From Pseudomonadota bacterium (GTDB lineage: Bacteria > Pseudomonadota > Gammaproteobacteria > Steroidobacterales > Steroidobacteraceae), in the NCBI GenBank assembly GCA_021817875.1, contig JAKAFQ010000334.1, positions 1 to 5,253 of the forward strand: DNA of 5,253 nucleotides, read 5' to 3'. Below are positions 1 to 5,253 of this stretch, in pieces; positions within the stretch are counted from its first letter, which is position 1, and the number at the start of each line of letters is the position of its first letter. The notes beneath the pieces were generated by a model, which ran no database searches, was not told the origin of the DNA, and was given only the letters and a program-made list of their open reading frames with translations. The translations under genes were made by a program, and so were the position numbers.

Positions 1-1
1 C

Positions 2-592
2 GAACGCACCGCGCAGACCTTCGGCGGCATCGACATCCTGGTGAATAACGCCAGCGCGATCAGCCTGACGCCGACCGCCGCGACCGATATGCGCCGCTTT
101 GATCTGATGCACGGCATCAACACGCGCGGCACGCTGCTGTGCTCGAAGCTGTGCCTGCCGTATCTGGCGCGCGCCGCCAATCCGCATATCCTGGTGCTCG
201 CGCCGCCTCTGAAGCTCGAGCAGCGCTGGTTCGCGCCGCACCTGCCGTACTCGCTGGCCAAATTCGGCATGAGCCTGTGCGTGCTCGGCCTGGCCGGGGA
301 GTTGCGTCCCCAGGGGATCGCCGTCAACGCTCTGTGGCCGCGGACCGTCATCGGCACGGCGGCGCTGCGCATCGCCATGCAGGGCGCGCCGGCCGAGGCG
401 CTGCGCCGCGTACGCTCGCCGCAGATCGTCGCGGACGCCGCATATGCCATCCTGAGGCGCGACAGCCGCGGATTCTCGGGTAATTTCTGCATCGACGAGC
501 AGGTGCTCAGGGACGAAGGTGTCAGTGATTTCTCGGCCTACCGTGATCCTGCGGTGCGTGACGAGGAGCTGCTGACGGATCTGTTCGTCTAG
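2..592 (+). CDS. Short-chain dehydrogenase/reductase, HSDL2/AtuG-like (5'-truncated by window edge)
   Basis: The reading frame is open from base 2 and ends at TAG 590-592, giving the last 196 residues of a protein whose family is usually about 270-290 residues. The Rossmann glycine-rich NAD(P)-binding loop therefore lies outside the window. Visible SDR landmarks are the LVNNAS strand (38-55), the helix Asn in GINTRG (codon 119-121), and the catalytic YSLAK (Tyr 248-250, Lys 260-262). The blocks ALWPRT and GNFCIDE are typical of the HSDL2-like subgroup, which includes AtuG-type citronellol/citronellal dehydrogenases of Pseudomonas as I recall them. The position that normally carries the catalytic Ser (SPPL in HSDL2) reads APPL, with Ala at codon 200-202. 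It probably reduces or oxidises a carbonyl/hydroxyl on a lipid or acyl substrate with NAD(P)H; the substrate is unknown. The GTG at 41 is an internal Val codon, not a start. The family call is firm; the physiological role is not. Confidence 0.87.
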   Translation, partial: ERTAQTFGGIDILVNNASAISLTPTAATDMRRFDLMHGINTRGTLLCSKLCLPYLARAANPHILVLAPPLKLEQRWFAPHLPYSLAKFGMSLCVLGLAGELRPQGIAVNALWPRTVIGTAALRIAMQGAPAEALRRVRSPQIVADAAYAILRRDSRGFSGNFCIDEQVLRDEGVSDFSAYRDPAVRDEELLTDLFV

Positions 593-1317
593 GCGATCCG
601 ATGCCCGAGCTCGATGCCGGCGAGCTCGTAACCCCGCCTGAAGTCGCGGATGTGGCGCGCCATCCAGGTGCGCGCCGCCTCCGCATCTTCCCTGCCGACC
701 GCCTCGAGGATGCGCCGCTGGGCGGTTGCGATGCGTGAGCGGGCCTGGGGCACCTGGTCGATCATGTCACGGAGCGAGGGCTCGAGCAGGTTGATGAGCG
801 GCTCCTGCACCAGGGCGAAGACCTGGTTGTGGGTGGCCCCGCCCAGGGCGCGGAAGAACTCCGCCGTGTGATTCACCGCCTTCTCGGTGTTGCTGTTGTG
901 CGCATCGAAGCTGTCCCGGGCGGCGCTCAGCCGCTCGAGGTCCGCCCGGGTGCGCTCCCGGGCCGCGATCTGCGCGATCGGCGGCTCGTAGTGAGTCAGC
1001 GCTTCCCACACCTCGAAGAACGTCACATCGTGCAGCGCCAGCGCGCGGCTGACGTCCCGGGCCACCTCCCGATGCCGGGGCCGGCTGACCGTCATCCGTT
1101 TCGAGCCCGGGCGGCGTTCGAGCAGGCCGGCGCTCTCGAGCTCACGCAGCGCCTCGCGCACCGTCGAGCGGTTGACCCCGAGCTGACGGGCGAGCTCGGT
1201 CTCGGGCGGCAACCGCTCGCCTTCGCGCAGGCTGCGGCTCACGATGCGCTCGCTGATGGCCGCCGCGACCTTGCGGTAGGCCGGCGTCAGCGGGATCTGC
1301 TCGAACTCGACGCTCAT
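589..1317 (-). CDS. FadR-subfamily GntR transcriptional regulator (FCD domain)
   Basis: A 242-residue DNA-binding regulator. The N-terminal winged helix-turn-helix covers about residues 10-78, with the GntR signature LPPETELARQLGVNRSTVRE at about 36-55 and a wing ending in RRPGSKRMTV. An all-helical FCD-type effector domain follows (about 90-230), recognisable from FFRALGGATHN and from AVGREDAEAARTWMARH. Three of the four usual FCD metal ligands appear replaced (Thr151 for Asp, Phe155 for His, Gln200 for His); His222 is kept. ATG at 1317 is preferred over the in-frame GTG at 1326 because GGTGATCC (1327-1320 on the minus strand) matches an anti-Shine-Dalgarno complement two bases before ATG and covers the GTG. 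The gene lies 73 bases downstream of liuA on the same strand with no visible promoter between them, so co-transcription with liuA is likely. Its stop shares CTAG with the convergent SDR gene. It is the obvious candidate to bind the palindrome at 2595-2609, probably as a dimeric repressor released by a pathway acyl-CoA; this is inferred. Confidence 0.92.
   Translation of the reverse strand: MSVEFEQIPLTPAYRKVAAAISERIVSRSLREGERLPPETELARQLGVNRSTVREALRELESAGLLERRPGSKRMTVSRPRHREVARDVSRALALHDVTFFEVWEALTHYEPPIAQIAARERTRADLERLSAARDSFDAHNSNTEKAVNHTAEFFRALGGATHNQVFALVQEPLINLLEPSLRDMIDQVPQARSRIATAQRRILEAVGREDAEAARTWMARHIRDFRRGYELAGIELGHRIA
606..628. repeat. Inverted repeat CGAGCTCG-ATGCCGG-CGAGCTCG
   Basis: Two copies of the self-complementary octamer CGAGCTCG (606-613 and 621-628) flank a seven-base loop, so they can pair as an eight-base-pair stem. 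The repeat lies 14 bases past the stop of the plus-strand SDR gene and inside the last codons of the regulator gene. No T-run follows on the plus strand, so it is not a standard intrinsic terminator. It could stabilise or pause the SDR transcript, or be a by-product of the Glu/Leu/Ala codons of the regulator. Confidence 0.4.
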
Positions 1318-1319
1318 CC

Positions 1320-1327
1320 GGATCACC
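1320..1327 (-). promoter_or_regulatory. Ribosome binding site deciding the GntR regulator start
   Basis: On the minus strand GGTGATCC stands two bases before ATG 1317. It is complementary over eight bases to the GGAUCACC portion of the usual bacterial 16S rRNA 3' end, at a register that places the start correctly. It includes the alternative GTG (1326-1324), which argues against that codon being the start. The classic GGAGG core is absent, so the site may be moderate in strength or rely on coupling to liuA translation. Confidence 0.5.
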
Positions 1328-1390
1328 CGAGCGGGTTACGCGCCGCCGTGACGGGCGGGATGGTGAGGGCACCCGGGCAGGAAGGTCGGC

Positions 1391-2563
1391 TCACGCGGCG
1401 TCCTCGAACAGTTCCCGGCCGATCAGCATGCGGCGGATCTCCTGGGTGCCGGCACCGATCTCATAGAGTTTCGCATCGCGCAGCAGCCGGCCCGCCGGGT
1501 AATCATTCACGTAGCCGTTGCCGCCGAGCGCCTGGATGGCCTCGAGGGCCACCCGCGTGGCGTTTTCCGCCGCAAACAGAATGCAGGCGGCGGCATCGCG
1601 CCGGCGCACCTGCCCCGTATCGCAGGCGCGCGCCACGGCATAGACGAAGGCGCGCGAAGCGCTGAGCACGGTGTACATGTCGGCGATCTTGCCCTGCATC
1701 AGTTCGAACGACCCGATGGGCTGGCCAAACTGCTTGCGTTCACGCACGTAGGGCAGGGTCAGCTCGAGCGCCGCGGCCATCAGACCCAAAGGCCCGGCCG
1801 CGAGCACCACCCGTTCGAAGTCAAGGCCGCTCATCAGCACGCGCACGCCGCCATTCTCGGGCCCGAGACGATTCGCCTGCGGCACGCGGCAGTCCTCGAA
1901 GAGCAGCTCGCAGGTGCCCGAGCCGCGCATCCCGAGCTTGTCGAGCTTCGGCGCGCTCGAGAAGCCGGGGAAGCCCCGCTCGACGATGAAGGCGGTGATG
2001 CCGCGCGGGCCCGCGGCGGGCTCGGTCTTGGCGTAGACCACCAGGACATCGGCATCCGGACCGTTGGTGATCCACATCTTGCGGCCGTTGAGGACGTAAT
2101 GGTCGGCGCGCTTCTCGGCTCTCAGCTGCATCGAAGTCACGTCGGAGCCGGCCTGCGGCTCGGACATGGCGAGCGCGCCGACGTGCTCGCCGCTGACGAG
2201 CCGCGGCAGATAGCGTGCGCGCTGCTCGTCGTTGCCGTTGAGACGCAGCTGGTTGACGCACAGGTTGGAATGCGCTCCATACGACAGGCCGACGGCGCCC
2301 GAGGCACGCGAGATCTCTTCCATGGCGAGGACGTGCGCCAGGTAGCCCAGGCCGGCGCCGCCCCAACGTTCCGGCACGGTAATGCCGAGCAGCCCGAGCT
2401 CCCCGAGCTCAGGCCACAGCCGGCGCGGAAACTCGTTGCTGCGGTCGATGTCGGCGGCCAGCGGCGCGATGCGCTCGGCGGCAAAGCGCCGCACCTGCCG
2501 GCGGATCTCCTCGGCGGCCTCATCGAGGCCAAAGCCGCTGTCGAGCGAATCACGGGCGGACAT
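1391..2563 (-). CDS. liuA: Isovaleryl-CoA dehydrogenase (LiuA/IVD)
   Basis: An FAD-dependent acyl-CoA dehydrogenase that oxidises isovaleryl-CoA to 3-methylcrotonyl-CoA in leucine degradation, passing electrons to electron-transfer flavoprotein. It is 390 residues from ATG 2563, the usual length for bacterial IVD. Visible motifs are the flavin/substrate segment [12 protein letters not shown] (131-142), WITNG (164-168), RKQFGQPIG (276-284) and ALGGNGY (345-351). Two marks separate IVD from other family members: the catalytic Glu250 in [10 protein letters not shown], and YEIGAGTQE (367-375), where the Glu used by medium-chain enzymes is replaced by Ala371. ATG 2563 is preferred because GGAAG stands eight bases upstream. 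ATG 2578 (adds MEDKL) has no such site, and an open frame back to 2665 would run through the control region. The gene is transcribed away from liuB and is followed by the GntR regulator gene. A citronellyl-CoA dehydrogenase role is less likely given the IVD-specific residues. Confidence 0.95.
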   Translation of the reverse strand: MSARDSLDSGFGLDEAAEEIRRQVRRFAAERIAPLAADIDRSNEFPRRLWPELGELGLLGITVPERWGGAGLGYLAHVLAMEEISRASGAVGLSYGAHSNLCVNQLRLNGNDEQRARYLPRLVSGEHVGALAMSEPQAGSDVTSMQLRAEKRADHYVLNGRKMWITNGPDADVLVVYAKTEPAAGPRGITAFIVERGFPGFSSAPKLDKLGMRGSGTCELLFEDCRVPQANRLGPENGGVRVLMSGLDFERVVLAAGPLGLMAAALELTLPYVRERKQFGQPIGSFELMQGKIADMYTVLSASRAFVYAVARACDTGQVRRRDAAACILFAAENATRVALEAIQALGGNGYVNDYPAGRLLRDAKLYEIGAGTQEIRRMLIGRELFEDAA

Positions 2564-2567
2564 GAGC

Positions 2568-2597
2568 TTGTCTTCCATTAGGATGGGATTGTATGAT
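2568..2597 (+). promoter_or_regulatory. Predicted sigma70-type promoter for liuB-liuD
   Basis: TTGTCT (2568-2573, four of six matches to the -35 consensus) and TATGAT (2592-2597, five of six to the -10 consensus) are separated by 18 bases. Transcription would begin near 2604, inside the palindromic operator, leaving about 25 bases of leader before ATG 2629. The -10 box includes the alternative liuB ATG at 2593, which makes that codon unlikely as a start. The hexamers stand out because the flanking sequence is so GC-rich. Confidence 0.5.
2572..2576 (-). promoter_or_regulatory. Shine-Dalgarno site of liuA
   Basis: On the minus strand GGAAG lies eight bases before ATG 2563 and itself overlaps the upstream in-frame ATG at 2578. 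This favours MSARDS as the N-terminus of LiuA rather than [11 protein letters not shown]. Confidence 0.55.
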
Positions 2598-2609
2598 TGT
2601 CCGACAATC
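2595..2609. promoter_or_regulatory. Palindromic operator, probable FadR/GntR-family binding site
   Basis: GATTGTC-C-GACAATC is a perfect inverted repeat with seven-base arms around a single central C (2602). FadR-subfamily GntR regulators typically bind short palindromes with TTGT and ACAA-like arms and a small centre, so the form fits the regulator encoded at 589-1317. It sits centrally between liuA and liuB and overlaps the predicted -10 boxes of both divergent promoters, so one bound dimer could block both. An additional GATTGT half-site lies at 2587-2592. The palindrome is seen directly; its binding partner is inferred. Confidence 0.72.
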
Positions 2610-2624
2610 CGATCATCGTGACAA
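2596..2624 (-). promoter_or_regulatory. Predicted sigma70-type promoter for liuA and the regulator gene
   Basis: On the minus strand TTGTCA (2624-2619, five of six matches) is followed after 17 bases by GACAAT (2601-2596, four of six). The -10 box is formed by one arm of the operator. The start would fall near 2589-2588, about 25 bases before ATG 2563. A better -10 match, TACAAT (2593-2588), exists but has no suitable -35 at the usual distance. The choice of -10 box is uncertain. Confidence 0.4.
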
Positions 2625-2628
2625 GCCC

Positions 2629-4233
2629 ATGCTGCGCATCGCCACCCGGCTCGATCCCCGTTCACAGGAATTCCTGGAGAATGAGCGCGCCATGCGCGCC
2701 CTGGTGGATGACCTGAAGCTCACGGTCGAGCGGGCCGCGCAAGGCGGGCCGGCGGCGGCGGTCGGCCGGCATCGGGCCGCGGGCAAGCTCACGGCCCGCG
2801 AGCGCATCCGCGTCCTCCTCGATACCGGCAGTCCGTTCCTCGAGTTCTCGCAGCTCGCCGGCCACGGTCTGTATGGCGGGGGGGTGGCCTGCGGGGGCAT
2901 CGTGACCGGCATCGGCCGGGTGAGCGGCCGGGAATGTCTCATCGTCGCCAACGATGCCACCGTCAAAGGCGGCACGTATTACCCCATCACGGTGAAGAAG
3001 CACCTGCGTGCGCAGGAAATCGCGCGCGAGAACCGCCTGCCGTGCGTGTACCTGGTGGAAAGCGGTGGCGCGTTCCTGCCGGCGCAGGACGAGGTGTTCC
3101 CCGACCGGGATCATTTCGGCCGCATCTTCTACAACCAGGCGACGCTCTCGGCGCTCGGAGTGGCGCAGATCGCGGTGGTGCATGGCTCGTGCACGGCCGG
3201 TGGCGCCTATGTGCCGGCGATGGCGGACGAGAACGTCATCGTGCGCAACCAGGGCCGGGTGTTTCTCGGTGGCCCGCCGCTGGTGAAGGCGGCCACCGGA
3301 GAGGACATCGACGCGGAGTCTCTCGGCGGCGCCGACGTGCACTGCCGCGAGTCCGGCGTCTGTGATCACTATGCCGAGAACGACACGCACGCGCTCGCCA
3401 TTGCGCGGCGCATCGTCGCCCGGCTGCGGCCCGCAGTGAGCGTCGAGCCACCGCTCGCTGCGCGCGAGCCGCATTACGACCCGCGGGAGCTCTACGGAGC
3501 GGTTCCCGCCAGTGTGCGCAAGCCGTACGATGTCCGCGAGGTGATCGCGCGCCTCGTCGACGGCTCACAGCTGGAGGAGTTCAAGCAACTCTACGGCACG
3601 ACGCTCGTGTGCGGCTTCGCGCACCTGTGCGGCTACCCGGTGGGCATTCTCGCCAACAACGGCATCCTGTTCTCGGAAAGCGCGCTCAAGGGCGCGCACT
3701 TCATCGAGCTGTGTGCGAACGAGCGCATCCCACTGCTGTTTCTGCAGAATGTCACCGGGTTCATGGTGGGCCGCAAGGCCGAGGCCGGCGGCATCGCCCG
3801 CGACGGCGCGAAGCTGGTGACGGCGGTGGCGAGTGCGCGGGTGCCGAAGATCACGCTGATCATCGGCGGCAGCTACGGGGCGGGCAATTACGCCATGTGC
3901 GGCCGGGCGTATTCGCCGCGTTTTCTCTTCCAGTGGCCCAATGCGCGCATCTCCGTCATGGGTGGCGAGCAGGCGGCGAGCGTGCTCGCCACCGTCAAGC
4001 GCAGCCAGATCGAGGCCGGCGGCGGTCAGTGGACGCAGCAGGAGGAGGATGCCTTCAAGCGGCCGATCCAGGAGCAGTACGAGCGCCAGGGCCACCCGTA
4101 CTACGCCTCGGCCCGCCTCTGGGACGACGGGGTGATCGAGCCGCTCGAGACGCGCCGTATCCTCGGGCTGTGTCTGGCCGCGGTGCGCTACGCACCGGAT
4201 GAACAGACCCGCTTCGGCCTGTTTCGGATGTAG
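2629..4233 (+). CDS. liuB: 3-methylcrotonyl-CoA carboxylase beta subunit (carboxyltransferase, LiuB/MccB)
   Basis: The biotin-dependent carboxyltransferase subunit, which moves CO2 from carboxybiotin on the alpha subunit to 3-methylcrotonyl-CoA, giving 3-methylglutaconyl-CoA. It has 534 residues, close to the usual bacterial length of about 535. The N-terminal crotonase-like domain (about 20-270) carries [14 protein letters not shown] (83-96), [20 protein letters not shown] (111-130) and the oxyanion-type [15 protein letters not shown] (186-200). The C-terminal domain (about 280-534) carries [20 protein letters not shown] (342-361) and [20 protein letters not shown] (413-432), followed by [21 protein letters not shown] 2629 ([12 protein letters not shown]) matches known LiuB N-termini; ATG 2593 would add 12 residues but lies in the -10 box and operator. 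No strong Shine-Dalgarno site precedes 2629. It forms an operon with liuD, five bases downstream. A geranyl-CoA carboxylase subunit (AtuC) is the main alternative, less likely beside a clear IVD gene. Confidence 0.93.
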   Translation: MLRIATRLDPRSQEFLENERAMRALVDDLKLTVERAAQGGPAAAVGRHRAAGKLTARERIRVLLDTGSPFLEFSQLAGHGLYGGGVACGGIVTGIGRVSGRECLIVANDATVKGGTYYPITVKKHLRAQEIARENRLPCVYLVESGGAFLPAQDEVFPDRDHFGRIFYNQATLSALGVAQIAVVHGSCTAGGAYVPAMADENVIVRNQGRVFLGGPPLVKAATGEDIDAESLGGADVHCRESGVCDHYAENDTHALAIARRIVARLRPAVSVEPPLAAREPHYDPRELYGAVPASVRKPYDVREVIARLVDGSQLEEFKQLYGTTLVCGFAHLCGYPVGILANNGILFSESALKGAHFIELCANERIPLLFLQNVTGFMVGRKAEAGGIARDGAKLVTAVASARVPKITLIIGGSYGAGNYAMCGRAYSPRFLFQWPNARISVMGGEQAASVLATVKRSQIEAGGGQWTQQEEDAFKRPIQEQYERQGHPYYASARLWDDGVIEPLETRRILGLCLAAVRYAPDEQTRFGLFRM

Positions 4234-4238
4234 GCGCC

Positions 4239-5253
4239 ATGATCCAGCGTCTCCTGGTGGCCAACCGCGGCGAGATCGCCTGCCGCATCCTGCGCACCGC
4301 CCGCCGCATGGGCATCCATGCCATCGCGGTGTATTCCGATGCCGATGCGCTCGCGCGCCATGTGCGCGAGGCCGACGAAGCGGTGCGCATCGGACCGGCG
4401 GCAGCGGCCCGGAGTTATCTCGATATCGAGGCTATCCTGGGCGCCGCGCGCGCCACGGCAGCCGAGGCGATTCATCCGGGCTACGGGTTCCTCTCGGAGA
4501 ACGCCCGCTTCGCGCGCGCCTGCCGCGATGCGGGCCTGATCTTCGTCGGCCCCGGGGCCGAGGCCATCGAGGCGATGGGCGTCAAGAGCCTCGCCAAGGC
4601 GCGAGTGCGCGCCCTCGGCGTGCCGGTGCTGCCGGGCTATGAAGGCGAGCGGCAGGACATCGAGCATCTCGAGGCACAGGCGCTCGCCGCCGGTCTGCCG
4701 CTCATCGTCAAGCCCGCCGCCGGCGGCGGCGGCAAGGGCATGCGTGTGGTGCGGTCCAGGGAAGAGCTGCGGGATGCGCTCGCGTCGGCGCGGCGTCAGG
4801 CCGAGAGCAGCTTCGGCGACGGCGCGCTGCTGCTCGAGCGCTACCTGCCCGAGCCGCGTCATATCGAGGTGCAGGTCTTCGCCGACCAACACGGCCATTG
4901 CGTCCACCTCGGCGACCGGGACTGCTCGGTGCAGCGGCGTCATCAGAAGCTGATCGAGGAGGCCCCGGCCGCAGGCCTGCCCGAGGCGCTGCGCGAGCGG
5001 TTGCGAGGGGCGGCGGTCGAGGTGGCGCGCGAAATCCGCTACAGCGGTGCCGGCACCGTCGAGTTTCTGTTCGATGGCGGCGAGTTCTACTTCCTCGAGA
5101 TGAACACCCGGCTGCAGGTCGAGCATCCCGTCACCGAGGCCGTGACCGGTCTTGACCTGGTGGAATGGCAACTGCGCGTGGCGGCCGGGGAGCCACTGCC
5201 ACTGACACAGGCGCAGATCGCGATCTCGGGCCACGCCATCGAGGCCCGGGTGT
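4239..5253 (+). CDS. liuD: 3-methylcrotonyl-CoA carboxylase alpha subunit (biotin carboxylase, LiuD/MccA), 3'-truncated by window edge
   Basis: Starts at ATG 4239 ([18 protein letters not shown]) and stays open to the window end: 338 complete codons of a protein that is normally about 650-670 residues. The visible part is the biotin carboxylase module, which carboxylates biotin with ATP and bicarbonate. Its N-terminal domain has [17 protein letters not shown] (79-95), and Lys116 is in the ATP-binding region. The ATP-grasp domain carries the glycine-rich loop AAGGGGKGM (160-168), HIEVQVFAD (208-216) and [10 protein letters not shown] (234-243). The catalytic [14 protein letters not shown] (287-300) has Glu287, Asn289 and Arg291 in place. 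The biotinyl domain with its MKM-type lysine would lie beyond the window, so MCC alpha rather than acetyl- or propionyl-CoA carboxylase is judged mainly from its partner liuB. The five-base gap after the liuB stop and only a partial GGATG upstream suggest translational coupling. Confidence 0.93.
   Translation, partial: MIQRLLVANRGEIACRILRTARRMGIHAIAVYSDADALARHVREADEAVRIGPAAAARSYLDIEAILGAARATAAEAIHPGYGFLSENARFARACRDAGLIFVGPGAEAIEAMGVKSLAKARVRALGVPVLPGYEGERQDIEHLEAQALAAGLPLIVKPAAGGGGKGMRVVRSREELRDALASARRQAESSFGDGALLLERYLPEPRHIEVQVFADQHGHCVHLGDRDCSVQRRHQKLIEEAPAAGLPEALRERLRGAAVEVAREIRYSGAGTVEFLFDGGEFYFLEMNTRLQVEHPVTEAVTGLDLVEWQLRVAAGEPLPLTQAQIAISGHAIEARV

Noticed and set aside
1327..1390. Possible separate promoter or terminator between liuA and the regulator gene
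   Set aside because: The spacer is GC-rich with no -10-like hexamer at suitable spacing; only a very short GGTG/CACC stem and no T-run are present.
829..1665. 278-codon plus-strand open frame across the regulator and the 3' end of liuA
   Set aside because: It runs antisense to two recognisable proteins and their spacer, is low-complexity and Arg/Ala/Pro-rich, and has no family signature.
2662..3474. 270-codon minus-strand frame antisense to liuB
   Set aside because: The conserved carboxyltransferase on the plus strand explains the sequence; the antisense product is a composition artefact rich in His, Arg and Ala.
3565..4095. 176-codon minus-strand frame antisense to liuB
   Set aside because: Same reason: it mirrors the conserved C-terminal carboxyltransferase domain and has no independent motif.
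2593..4233. Longer liuB starting at ATG 2593
   Set aside because: This ATG lies in the predicted -10 box and just before the operator, lacks a Shine-Dalgarno site, and the added 12 residues are not like known LiuB N-termini.
4715..4733. GC-rich palindromic stretch (CCGCCGGCGG and flanks) in liuD
   Set aside because: It encodes the conserved AAGGGGKG nucleotide loop; the symmetry comes from Ala and Gly codons.
4188..5234. 348-codon open frame on the minus strand, antisense to liuD
   Set aside because: The plus strand here encodes a clear biotin carboxylase with intact motifs; long antisense frames are expected in high-GC coding DNA. The translated product shows no recognisable domain.

Overview
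The window is high-GC DNA with tightly packed genes and strong G/C preference at third codon positions. The protein families suggest a proteobacterium that breaks down branched-chain amino acids or isoprenoids; I cannot name the genus. No mobile elements, RNA genes or CRISPR arrays are visible.

Layout from left to right: (1) the 3' end of a plus-strand short-chain dehydrogenase of the HSDL2/AtuG-like type (2-592). (2) A minus-strand FadR-type GntR regulator (589-1317), which meets gene 1 tail to tail with the two stop codons sharing one CTAG. (3) Isovaleryl-CoA dehydrogenase liuA on the minus strand (1391-2563), upstream of the regulator and probably co-transcribed with it. (4) A 65-bp divergent control region (2564-2628). 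(5) liuB, the carboxyltransferase beta subunit of 3-methylcrotonyl-CoA carboxylase, on the plus strand (2629-4233). (6) Five bases later, liuD, the biotin-carboxylase alpha subunit, which runs off the right edge.

Together liuA, liuB and liuD perform two consecutive steps of leucine degradation: isovaleryl-CoA to 3-methylcrotonyl-CoA (LiuA), then biotin- and ATP-dependent carboxylation to 3-methylglutaconyl-CoA (LiuD plus LiuB). The hydratase (liuC) and HMG-CoA lyase (liuE) are not in the window.

The most notable feature is the control region. A perfect 15-bp palindrome (GATTGTC-C-GACAATC, 2595-2609), of the form bound by FadR-family GntR proteins, lies where the -10 boxes of two divergent promoters fall. 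With the GntR gene directly downstream of liuA, this suggests a self-contained circuit in which a FadR-type regulator controls leucine catabolism in both directions, in place of the MerR-type LiuR or TetR-type LiuQ known from other proteobacteria. The regulator also appears to lack most of the metal ligands of the FCD effector domain, so its signal may be an acyl-CoA or another metal-independent ligand. This is inference from sequence.
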